From Sinorhizobium alkalisoli (GTDB lineage: Bacteria > Pseudomonadota > Alphaproteobacteria > Rhizobiales > Rhizobiaceae), in assembly GCF_008932245.1 (NCBI RefSeq), contig NZ_CP034910.1, positions 558,001 through 622,000 on the forward strand: a stretch of 64,000 bases of DNA. The letters run 5' to 3'. The position numbers and the translations under genes are program-made. The notes under the pieces were generated by a model. The model was not told the DNA's origin. It saw only the letters and a program-made list of their open reading frames with translations, and ran no database searches. Positions 1 to 7,488 of the stretch are shown piece by piece. Every line of letters begins with the position of its first letter. Position 1 is the stretch's first letter.

Positions 1-14
1 CTGCGGCTGGGACA

Positions 15-1025
15 ATGGCCATGAGCGCCTCTCTCCCGGTGACGATTGAGCATATCGAAACGGCGGCACGGCGCATCTCCGATCGCGTGCTGACGACGCC
101 CCTCGTCGCGTCGGCATCGCTCGGCAAGCTCTGCGGCGTCCCCGTCGGGTTGAAGCTGGAGCACCACCAGACGACCGGCAGCTTCAAGCTGCGCGGTGCG
201 ACCAACGCGGTGCTTTCGCTGCCCGCCGACGAGAGGGCACGTGGCGTGGTCGCGGCCTCGACCGGCAATCACGGCCGGGCACTCGCCCATGCGGCCAAGG
301 CGGAGGGCTCGGTCGCAACGATCTGCATGTCGCGGCTCGTGCCGGAAAACAAGGTCTCCGAAATCCGTCGCCTTGGTGCCGATGTCCGCATTGCCGGCAA
401 GTCCCAGGACGAGGCGCAGGAGGAGGTCGAGCGGCTCGTCGCGGACAAGGGCCTCGTCATGGTGCCGCCCTTCGATCATCCGGCCGTCGTCGCCGGGCAA
501 GGGACGCTCGGGCTCGAAATCATCGAGGAAATGCCGGACGCGGCCATGGTGCTCGTGCCGGTTTCGGGCGGTGGGCTGGCGGCGGGCGTTGCCGCAGCAG
601 TCAAAGCGCGCAAGCCGGAGACGCGGGTGATCGGGCTGACAATGGAGCGCGGCGCGGCAATGAAGGCGAGTCTCGCTGCCGGCGGGCCCGTGCTCGTCGA
701 GGAATATCCAAGCCTGGCGGATTCGCTTGGCGGCGGCATCGGGCTCGACAATCATGTGACATTTCGCATGTGCCGCGAGCTCATCGACGACATCGTTCTT
801 CTGACGGAGGCGGAAATCGCCGCCGGCATGCGCCACGCCTATACCGAGGAGCGCGAGGTGGTGGAAGGAGCAGGCGCCGTCGGCATCGCGGCGCTTCTCG
901 CCGGCAAGATCAAGAACATCAACGGCCCGATCGCGGTCATTCTCTCCGGCCGCAATGTCGACATGGGCCTGCATCTGCGCGTGATGAACGGCGAAACGGA
1001 TCCGTTTCGCGAGGAGACGGCATGA
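15..1025 (+). CDS. eutB: EutB, threonine dehydratase-like enzyme of hydroxyectoine utilisation
   Basis: PLP-dependent fold type II enzyme (serine/threonine dehydratase family), 336 aa, normal family length. The PLP lysine is K58 in the GSFKLRGA motif, and the glycine loop SGGGLAAG begins at residue 184. Its stop overlaps the eutC start as ATGA, followed by the ectoine hydrolase and deacetylase genes, which is the context that separates EutB from a biosynthetic threonine dehydratase. In characterised eut systems EutA, EutB and EutC bring the hydroxylated compound into the ectoine route. An ATG at 21 is an alternative start. An eutA gene would lie upstream, outside the window. Cytoplasmic. Assignment is by family and operon context. 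Confidence 0.88.
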   Translation: MAMSASLPVTIEHIETAARRISDRVLTTPLVASASLGKLCGVPVGLKLEHHQTTGSFKLRGATNAVLSLPADERARGVVAASTGNHGRALAHAAKAEGSVATICMSRLVPENKVSEIRRLGADVRIAGKSQDEAQEEVERLVADKGLVMVPPFDHPAVVAGQGTLGLEIIEEMPDAAMVLVPVSGGGLAAGVAAAVKARKPETRVIGLTMERGAAMKASLAAGGPVLVEEYPSLADSLGGGIGLDNHVTFRMCRELIDDIVLLTEAEIAAGMRHAYTEEREVVEGAGAVGIAALLAGKIKNINGPIAVILSGRNVDMGLHLRVMNGETDPFREETA

Positions 1026-2011
1026 CAGGGATGAAAATTCTGACCGAGCGGGAACTGCGCCGTATCGTTCCGCTCGACCGCGAGGCGGTTGCCTGCGTCG
1101 AGGAGGCATTCCATGCGCTCGCCACGAAAGCCGTGGCGATGCCGCCGATCCTGAGGCTCGATATTCCGGAGCACCGCGGCGAGGTGGACGTGAAGACGGC
1201 CTACGTGCCCGGCCTCGACGGCTTCGCGATCAAGATCAGCCCGGGCTTCTTCGACAACCCGAAAATCGACCTGCCGAGCACTAATGGCATGATGGTGGTG
1301 CTGTCGAGTCGCACGGGCCTCGTGCGCGCGCTGCTGCTCGACAATGGCTATCTCACCGATGTGCGCACGGCGGCGGCCGGCGCGGTCGCGGCCAAGCATC
1401 TGTCGCGGCAAGATGCTTCGGTCGCGGCGATCCTCGGCGCCGGCATGCAGGCAAGGCTGCAGCTCGAAGCGCTGGCGCTGGTGCGCCCCATCCGCGAGGC
1501 GCGCCTGTGGGCCCGCGACGCGGCAAAGGCCGAAGCAACGGCGCGGGCACTCTCCGAGAAGCTGGGTTTCCCGGTCGAGGGTGTCAACGACGCGAAGGCG
1601 GCCGTCACGGGCACTGACATCATCGTGACCACCACGCCGTCGGAGGCGCCGATCCTAAAGGCCGAGTGGCTGCAGCCGGGCCAGCACGTCACCGCCATGG
1701 GATCCGACGCCGAACACAAGAACGAGCTCGACCCGCAGGCGATCCTTCGCGGCACCTACGTCGCCGACAGTTTGAAACAGACGCGCCGGCTCGGCGAGCT
1801 GCATCACGCGATAGCCGCTGGGCTCGTGACACAGGACGCCGAGTTCGCGGAGATCGGCGAGGTGATTGCGGGTGTGAAAGCCGGACGAACCACCGCCGAA
1901 GAGATCACTATTGCCGACCTGACGGGCACCGGCATCCAGGACACGGCCATCGCCACGCTCGCTGTCGGGCGGGCGAACGCCGCAGACGCGGGAACCACAT
2001 TCGAGAGTTGA
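1022..2011 (+). CDS. eutC: EutC, ornithine cyclodeaminase/mu-crystallin-like protein
   Basis: 329 aa member of the ornithine cyclodeaminase/mu-crystallin family, with an NAD(P)-binding loop (GAGMQARLQLEAL) around residue 140. The start ATG at 1022 overlaps the eutB stop, so translation is probably coupled. A longer open frame upstream of 1022 is only the shadow of eutB. In the hydroxyectoine pathway EutC works with EutB, probably as an imine reductase-type step rather than as a true ornithine cyclodeaminase. The C-terminal part carries the family's TGTGIQD segment. The gene is followed after 31 bases by eutD. A second EutB/EutC-like pair lies at 44-46 kb. Confidence 0.87.
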   Translation: MTGMKILTERELRRIVPLDREAVACVEEAFHALATKAVAMPPILRLDIPEHRGEVDVKTAYVPGLDGFAIKISPGFFDNPKIDLPSTNGMMVVLSSRTGLVRALLLDNGYLTDVRTAAAGAVAAKHLSRQDASVAAILGAGMQARLQLEALALVRPIREARLWARDAAKAEATARALSEKLGFPVEGVNDAKAAVTGTDIIVTTTPSEAPILKAEWLQPGQHVTAMGSDAEHKNELDPQAILRGTYVADSLKQTRRLGELHHAIAAGLVTQDAEFAEIGEVIAGVKAGRTTAEEITIADLTGTGIQDTAIATLAVGRANAADAGTTFES

Positions 2012-2042
2012 GACCGGCACCGCCGGAAACGAGGGAAGAAAC

Positions 2043-3224
2043 ATGACCCAACCCAATCTCAAATTCTCCCTTGGGGAATACGAAGCCCGGCTCGGGAAGA
2101 CCCGCCAGGCCATGGAGGCAAAGGGCGTGGACCTGCTGATCGTCAGCGACCCGTCCAACATGGCTTGGCTCACCGGCTATGATGGCTGGTCGTTCTACGT
2201 GCATCAGGCGGTGATCGTGCCGCCATCGGGCGAGCCGATCTGGTTCGGCCGCGGCCAGGATGCCAACGGCGCCAAGCTCACCGCCTATCTCGGCCATGAG
2301 AACATCGTCGGCTATCCCGATCACTACGTACAGTCGACGGAGCGCCACCCGATGGACTACCTGTCGGGCATTCTCGCAGACCGCGGCTGGGGGGCGCTGC
2401 GGATCGGCGTCGAGATGGACAACTACTGGTTCTCCGCGGCCGCCTTCGCGTCGCTCACGAAACACCTGCCGAACGCCCGCTTCATCGACGCCACGGCGCT
2501 CGTCAACTGGCAGCGCGCGGTCAAGAGCGAGATGGAAATCAAGTACATGCGTAATGCCGCGCGAATCGTCGAGGCGATGCATCAGCGCATCTTCGAGAAG
2601 ATCGAGGTCGGCATGCGCAAATGCGATCTGGTCGCCGAGATCTACGATGCCGGTACGCGCGGGGTCGACGGCATAGGCGGTGACTATCCGGCCATCGTGC
2701 CGCTCCTGCCTTCAGGCGTGGAGGCATCCGCGCCGCACTTGACCTGGGACGACCGGCCGCTGAAGAGGGGCGAGGGCACCTTCTTCGAGATTGCCGGCTG
2801 TTACAACCGATATCACGTCCCGCTGTCGCGAACGGTTTTCCTCGGCAGGCCGACGCCTGCCTTCCTCGACGCCGAGAAGGCGACGCTCGAGGGCATGGAG
2901 GCAGGTCTTGCGGTGGCAAAGCCCGGCAACACCTGCGAGGACATCGCCAAGGCTTTCTTCGCGGTCTTGAAGAAATACGGGATCGTCAAGGACAATCGCA
3001 CCGGTTATCCGATCGGCCTTTCCTATCCGCCCGATTGGGGCGAGCGCACCATGAGCCTGCGGCCGGGCGACAGGACGGAACTGAAGCCCGGAATGACCTT
3101 CCACTTCATGACGGGACTTTGGCTCGAGGACATGGGATTCGAGACGACGGAAAGCATTCTGATTACCGAGACCGGCGTCGAATGTCTGGCATCGGTGCCG
3201 CGCAAACTGATGGTCAAGAACTGA
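2043..3224 (+). CDS. eutD: EutD (DoeA), ectoine hydrolase
   Basis: 393 aa protein of the M24 peptidase/creatinase (pita-bread) fold: N-terminal creatinase-like domain to about residue 160, then the catalytic domain. It opens the ectoine ring to N-acetyl-2,4-diaminobutyrate. In the catalytic domain the two Asp metal ligands expected in M24 aminopeptidases are not present (the strand reads FFEIAGCYNRYHVPL), which fits the metal-independent, creatinase-like hydrolases of this group rather than a prolidase. AGGGAAG precedes the ATG at a good distance. It sits between eutC and eutE and is certainly part of the same operon. Confidence 0.9.
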   Translation: MTQPNLKFSLGEYEARLGKTRQAMEAKGVDLLIVSDPSNMAWLTGYDGWSFYVHQAVIVPPSGEPIWFGRGQDANGAKLTAYLGHENIVGYPDHYVQSTERHPMDYLSGILADRGWGALRIGVEMDNYWFSAAAFASLTKHLPNARFIDATALVNWQRAVKSEMEIKYMRNAARIVEAMHQRIFEKIEVGMRKCDLVAEIYDAGTRGVDGIGGDYPAIVPLLPSGVEASAPHLTWDDRPLKRGEGTFFEIAGCYNRYHVPLSRTVFLGRPTPAFLDAEKATLEGMEAGLAVAKPGNTCEDIAKAFFAVLKKYGIVKDNRTGYPIGLSYPPDWGERTMSLRPGDRTELKPGMTFHFMTGLWLEDMGFETTESILITETGVECLASVPRKLMVKN

Positions 3225-3242
3225 GACATGAGAGAGCAGCCT

Positions 3243-4241
3243 ATGCGGCCATCGCCGATCAGCGCCACGGTCGATTTCGAAACCGACGGCATCCAGCACG
3301 GCTTTCTGCGCCTCCCCTATAGCCGCGACGATTCGGCCTGGGGTTCGGTGATGATACCGATCACCGTCGTCAAAAACGGGCGGGGCCCGACCGCCCTCTT
3401 GACCGGCGGCAATCACGGTGACGAATACGAGGGCCCCATCGCACTGTTCGAGCTGGCGCGAAGCCTCGATCCGGCTGAAGTTCAGGGCAGGGTGATCATC
3501 GTGCCGGCTATGAACTATCCGGCGTTCCTGGCGGGAACCCGCACCTCGCCGATCGACAAGGGCAATTTGAACCGCAGCTTTCCCGGCCGGCCGGATGGCA
3601 CCGTGACGGAGAAAATTGCCGATTATTTTCAGCGGGTTATGCTGCCACTCGCCGACGTCGTTCTCGACTTCCATTCCGGAGGCAGGACTCTCGAGTTCCT
3701 GCCGTTTTGCGCGGCCCATATTCTTGCCGACAAGGCGCAGGAGGAGAGAGCCTTCGACTTCGTCAAGGCCTTTGCCGCGCCCTATTCGATGAGAATGCTG
3801 GAGATCGACTCCGTCGGGATGTTCGACACGGCGGCGGAGGAGATGGGCAAGATCTTCATCACGACGGAGATCGGCGGCGGCGGCTCGGCGACCGCCGGAA
3901 GCGTGGCGATCGCCCGACGCGGAGCCATGAACGTCCTGCGGAATGCGGGCATCGTCGAGGGAGAGCCCGAGATAATGCCGACGGTGTGGCTGGACATGCC
4001 GGACGCTCGCTGCTTTGCCTTCGCAGAGGATGCGGGTCTCGTCGAGTTCATGGCAGACCTCGGCGAACCCGTGGAGTCCGGAGCCGTGGTCGCGCGCATT
4101 CACCCGACCGGGCGCACCGGTGCAAAACCGCTCGAAATACGCGCCGGGATGGACGGCATTCTCATCGCGCGACATCACCCGGGGCTGATCAAACCCGGCG
4201 ATTGCTGCGCGGTGCTTGCGGTCAGGATCGAGGAGCAGTAG
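3243..4241 (+). CDS. eutE: EutE (DoeB), N-acetyl-diaminobutyrate deacetylase
   Basis: 332 aa zinc-dependent deacetylase of the succinylglutamate desuccinylase/aspartoacylase family. The motif GGNHGDEYEG supplies the first His/Glu zinc ligands and LDFHSGG the later His. It removes the acetyl group from the EutD product to give 2,4-diaminobutyrate. I prefer the ATG at 3243, with GAGAG about nine bases upstream; the in-frame ATG at 3228, four bases after the eutD stop, is possible and would add five residues. Last gene of the eut operon in the window. Confidence 0.9.
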   Translation: MRPSPISATVDFETDGIQHGFLRLPYSRDDSAWGSVMIPITVVKNGRGPTALLTGGNHGDEYEGPIALFELARSLDPAEVQGRVIIVPAMNYPAFLAGTRTSPIDKGNLNRSFPGRPDGTVTEKIADYFQRVMLPLADVVLDFHSGGRTLEFLPFCAAHILADKAQEERAFDFVKAFAAPYSMRMLEIDSVGMFDTAAEEMGKIFITTEIGGGGSATAGSVAIARRGAMNVLRNAGIVEGEPEIMPTVWLDMPDARCFAFAEDAGLVEFMADLGEPVESGAVVARIHPTGRTGAKPLEIRAGMDGILIARHHPGLIKPGDCCAVLAVRIEEQ

Positions 4242-4453
4242 GCGTCTGCAGCCGGCCGGCTTCGAATCCGGCTCCGGTATTGACCCAGGCACCAGAGCCG
4301 ACCGAGTGATATGGTCGGTGGATTCGGAACATTCCGGATGTCCGGTGATTGGGGTATGGTCAAGCGGCGGGGGCCGTCCGATCAAATGCAATCAGGCGCA
4401 GGAAGAGGCGCCTTCCGTATGCCTCGGGCATACTCAAGACTCGAGCGAATCTT

Positions 4454-4720
4454 ATGCTGCGAGAAAGCTTCATCCTTTCCCTGCTGTTAGCGGCTGCATC
4501 GCCGGGCGGCACCGGCGCGAGAACCGTCGGCGATGTTTGCGCCGACGCCGTCGACAGTGCATTGTCGCAGACCAATGGACAGCTTCTCTCCGTTCGTTTG
4601 CACAAGGATCAGTGTCGTTTGACGGTTCTCATTCGACAACCTGGGGAGCGTCCAACAAGGAAAGTCATCGAAATCCAGATCAGAGAGCTGGAGCCTGTCG
4701 AAGCTCGCCCGCCGCGTTGA
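4454..4720 (+). CDS. Small secreted protein, function unknown
   Basis: 88 aa with a clear signal peptide (MLRESFILSLLLAAAS) and a mature part containing two cysteines (VCAD and KDQC) that could form a disulfide. The frame is open further upstream but that part is basic and lacks gene-like composition, so the ATG at 4454 was chosen. The C-terminal half (RLTVLIRQPGERPTRKVIEIQIREL) alternates like a beta-sheet module. It lies between eutE and a convergent LysM gene. I recognise no family; a periplasmic role is inferred from the signal peptide only. Confidence 0.55.
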   Translation: MLRESFILSLLLAAASPGGTGARTVGDVCADAVDSALSQTNGQLLSVRLHKDQCRLTVLIRQPGERPTRKVIEIQIRELEPVEARPPR

Positions 4721-4751
4721 ATTGCCCGGCGAGCTGAATTGCCCGGCGAGA
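4718..4751. repeat. 17-bp tandem duplication at a stop codon
   Basis: TGAATTGCCCGGCGAGC at 4718-4734 is followed directly by TGAATTGCCCGGCGAGA at 4735-4751. The first unit begins with the stop codon of the small secreted protein, so the duplication copies the stop and keeps the reading frame unaffected. It sits in the short convergent gap before the LysM gene stop at 4759. Confidence 0.85.
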
Positions 4752-4758
4752 TTGCCGC

Positions 4759-5466
4759 CTACTGACGTGCGCCAACGCTGAACGGCTCGGACACCACACG
4801 GACTCGGCCGTTCGCCGTCTCGACGGCAAAAGCAATCTCCTGTCCCTTTTGCGCCTGTTCCGGAACAGGAACCATGACCTGCAGCGTTCCAGCTCGGCTG
4901 GTCTGCGCGTGTGATATAGTTCGGAAAGGCGCCCCGTTGCCGACGCGAACCCCGATCAATACCTCTACCCCACCCGGAAGTCCGCTCGCATTCAGGGTCA
5001 CTTCTTCACCCGGGCCGGCGCTCCTCGTCGTCACCGTCACGTCAGCGCCCCGACTCTCGTTCGTGGAAACACCAGGCAGTCCCAGCCGCTCGCCGAATTC
5101 CAGAATATCCCTGTTGAGGTCCGGCTGATCGGAAAGATAATCCGAGACGGACCTGCCTGCGGCTTCCGCCGCCTGATTCACCCGCTCGCCGGCGTCCCGC
5201 ACCGCATCTCGTGCGCGACCTAACCAATCTCCGTCGACGTCTGCAGGCATCTTCAACTGAAGCCCTGCGTGGATTTCGCTGCGGTCGAGTGAAGGATTAG
5301 CGGAAAGGATCGCTTCAGCGGACGTGTTACACCGGGTAGCCAGCTGCTCCAGCGTCTCACCTTGCGCCACCGCCTCGGTATTCCCGCACCCCTGAGCAAG
5401 GGCAAAAGACGTGGGAGTGCAAACCGTGACAGCCAATACAAACATCGTCGCTTCGAGATGACGCAT
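4759..5466 (-). CDS. Secreted LysM-domain protein
   Basis: 235 aa exported protein: signal peptide (about 1-25), then one LysM domain (QGETLEQLATRCNTSAEAIL to LQLKMP) that would bind peptidoglycan or related glycans, a helical linker, and a C-terminal beta-rich domain (about 140-235). The frame is open ten codons further up, but the ATG at 5466 has an excellent ribosome site (AAAAGGAGGCGACGG). It is transcribed divergently from the channel gene at 5753. The C-terminal domain resembles immunoglobulin-like secretion modules only in general pattern; its partner is unknown. Confidence 0.75.
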   Translation of the reverse strand: MRHLEATMFVLAVTVCTPTSFALAQGCGNTEAVAQGETLEQLATRCNTSAEAILSANPSLDRSEIHAGLQLKMPADVDGDWLGRARDAVRDAGERVNQAAEAAGRSVSDYLSDQPDLNRDILEFGERLGLPGVSTNESRGADVTVTTRSAGPGEEVTLNASGLPGGVEVLIGVRVGNGAPFRTISHAQTSRAGTLQVMVPVPEQAQKGQEIAFAVETANGRVRVVSEPFSVGARQ

Positions 5467-5752
5467 CCGTCGCCTCCTTTTCACTGTTCTCATCATCTAA
5501 CAGAGCTTGTGTCCTCTGGTTCCTGAAACACGCCGTTGTGACTGGCCCAACAAGAACCCCGGCCCATCGAGAACCCCGACGGTGCCGCTGTCCGGCGCTC
5601 GTCGGAACCAATCCGGCGGGCTAGGGGTTGGACGCCGAGCCTTCGCTACTGCATGGCTGCGAGCATCTGGAACGAAGCGGCCGTGTGCTTCGTGCTCGAG
5701 ACAGACGGCTCCTGAAGTGTGGTCCTCTGCTACGGACCTGAAGGAGAGCAAA

Positions 5753-6568
5753 ATGGCATCACGGCCGGAACTGCCACAGGATGACCCTCGCGAACAAAAG
5801 GAGCGCTGGAAAACCCTTCGCCAGCTGGAAGAGTCGCTCGAGACGCCGATGCGGGTCCTGTCTTTCATCTGGCTGGCGCTTGTGCTCGTCGAGCTTGGGT
5901 GGGCCACGTCGGGTGTGTTCCAACTGCTAGGCACCTTTATCTGGATCATATTCGTCCTGGAGTTCATTCTGCGCTTCTGGCTCGCGCCGCGTAAATGGCC
6001 ATTCCTGCGGCGCAATCCCGTGACGGTGATCGCGCTGATCGCGCCGGCGTTTCGATTCCTCAATGCGCTTCGCTTCCTGCGTCTCGCCCGCGGCCTACGT
6101 TTGGTCCGCATAGTCGGCACCGCCAACCGGGGGCTGATGGCCTTGCGCAAGAGCTTCGATCGCAGGGGACTGGGCTATGTGCTCCTCGCGACAGCGGTCG
6201 TCGTTCTGCTCGGTGCCGGCGGAATGCTCGCTTTCGAGCCGTCAAGAGAGGTGGAGGGCGGCTTCAACGACTATGGGGACGCGCTCTGGTGGACCGCGAT
6301 GCTGGTCACGACAATGGGATCGGGCTTCTGGCCGGAAACACCCGAAGGGAGAGTGCTGGCGCTGCTCCTCTCGATGTACGGTCTGGCTATGTTCGGCTAC
6401 ATCACCGCCAGCTTTGCCACGTTCTTCGTCGGCCAGGAAGCGCAGGCGAGGGACGGGGAGATCGCCGGTTCCGTCGAGATCGACAAGCTTCGGCGGGAAA
6501 TTGCGCGCCTGCGAAGGGAGCTGAGGACACAGGGTACGCTGAATGAGGAAAGCGGCGCCAACGACTGA
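5753..6568 (+). CDS. Voltage-gated ion channel-like membrane protein with aberrant filter
   Basis: 271 aa, with the layout of a six-segment K+ channel: membrane helices from about residue 35, an arginine-rich S4-like helix (ALRFLRLARGLRLVRIV), a pore-loop region and a final helix, then a charged coiled-coil tail (EIDKLRREIARLRREL). The selectivity filter position reads T186-T-M-G-S-G-F-W, not the usual TVGYGD, so K+ selectivity is doubtful. AAGGAGAGCAAA before the ATG at 5753 fixes the start; the longer open frame upstream is not used. Family placement is secure; ion and gating are not. Confidence 0.75.
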   Translation: MASRPELPQDDPREQKERWKTLRQLEESLETPMRVLSFIWLALVLVELGWATSGVFQLLGTFIWIIFVLEFILRFWLAPRKWPFLRRNPVTVIALIAPAFRFLNALRFLRLARGLRLVRIVGTANRGLMALRKSFDRRGLGYVLLATAVVVLLGAGGMLAFEPSREVEGGFNDYGDALWWTAMLVTTMGSGFWPETPEGRVLALLLSMYGLAMFGYITASFATFFVGQEAQARDGEIAGSVEIDKLRREIARLRRELRTQGTLNEESGAND

Positions 6569-6717
6569 GCAACACCGAGCACGAAAATCCGCCGGCCACA
6601 CGCCTCCCGGCTGGGCCGCCGGGAACCAATGGGACTCAGCACGGGTTAACTAACCAGTTCAAACGAATTCTACGGAAGAGCGGCGCTTCCTGCTGAAGCT
6701 GGTGGAGGAATTTCCAG

Positions 6718-7329
6718 ATGAGGCACAGGCGACTCGGAGAATCTGCCGCGGTAACATTGCTCACGTTCATGTTCGCGACATCGGCCCTGTCCGAAGATCC
6801 CGACGCCGATCGCTGTCGCGTTGCTCCCGGCACAGACGAAAGGACCCTCTCCGAAAAGCTGGACGACTGCAATGGCGTGCTGAAGCCGCCTAAGGTCGGT
6901 GACACCGAGCTCGTTGAACCAGCGCCCGATGTCGGGAAGACACGTGTGATCCGCCCGGGAGAACTTCCCGCGCAGCAAAGCGGCCCGAATGCAGGAAAAG
7001 CGACCGCGGGAGAGGATTGGAACAGCTCCTATGACGTCCGAGAACTCGTCGCCGCGATCGGCCGCTCAAAAGCCACCGCCCGGACGCTGTCGTCCCTTAC
7101 CGCTCCGCAAGTACGGGTGCTCGACGTCTCGCATATGTTCAGCGGGGCGAAGGCAGCGGCCCTCAATACCTCGTTGGCCGAACACGCGCAGGCGCTGGAT
7201 GCATTGCGGGAGACGATCGCCAATAGCGATCCACTGTCGCAAGCTTTGAACAGCAAGGGGCTGTCGGCCACGAATGTCGTTGCGGCGAAGGTCGAGCAGT
7301 CAGGAGCGGTCACAATTTTTGCAAGGTGA
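6718..7329 (+). CDS. Hypothetical secreted protein
   Basis: 203 aa with an N-terminal signal peptide (MRHRRLGESAAVTLLTFMFATSALS). The mature part has two cysteines near the start (DRCRVAPG, DDCNGVLKPPK) in a pattern seen in many rhizobial periplasmic proteins, then a Pro-rich stretch and a helical C-terminal half ending in a predicted beta strand. GGAGGAATTTCCAG precedes the ATG. No enzymatic motif is visible. It stands alone between the channel gene and gcd, all on the plus strand. Confidence 0.65.
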   Translation: MRHRRLGESAAVTLLTFMFATSALSEDPDADRCRVAPGTDERTLSEKLDDCNGVLKPPKVGDTELVEPAPDVGKTRVIRPGELPAQQSGPNAGKATAGEDWNSSYDVRELVAAIGRSKATARTLSSLTAPQVRVLDVSHMFSGAKAAALNTSLAEHAQALDALRETIANSDPLSQALNSKGLSATNVVAAKVEQSGAVTIFAR

Positions 7330-7488
7330 CCACAAGCCAACTTGTGCAAGTTGGTATGCTGGTCGCTTCGAAGACTCCGGAGGTCGCGCCGCATGCATTG
7401 AACCAGCGGCCATGAGGTGAAGCTTGCAATCATGGCCCTCTCGCGCCGCGGGAAAGCCCGTTCGAAGTCCGTTATGGGGAGCGTCAGC

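Noticed and set aside
1348..1755. Long antisense frames over eutC and other high-GC genes
   Set aside because: They follow the codon-position GC bias of the real gene on the other strand, lack ribosome sites and have Arg/Ser/Ala-rich products with no family resemblance.
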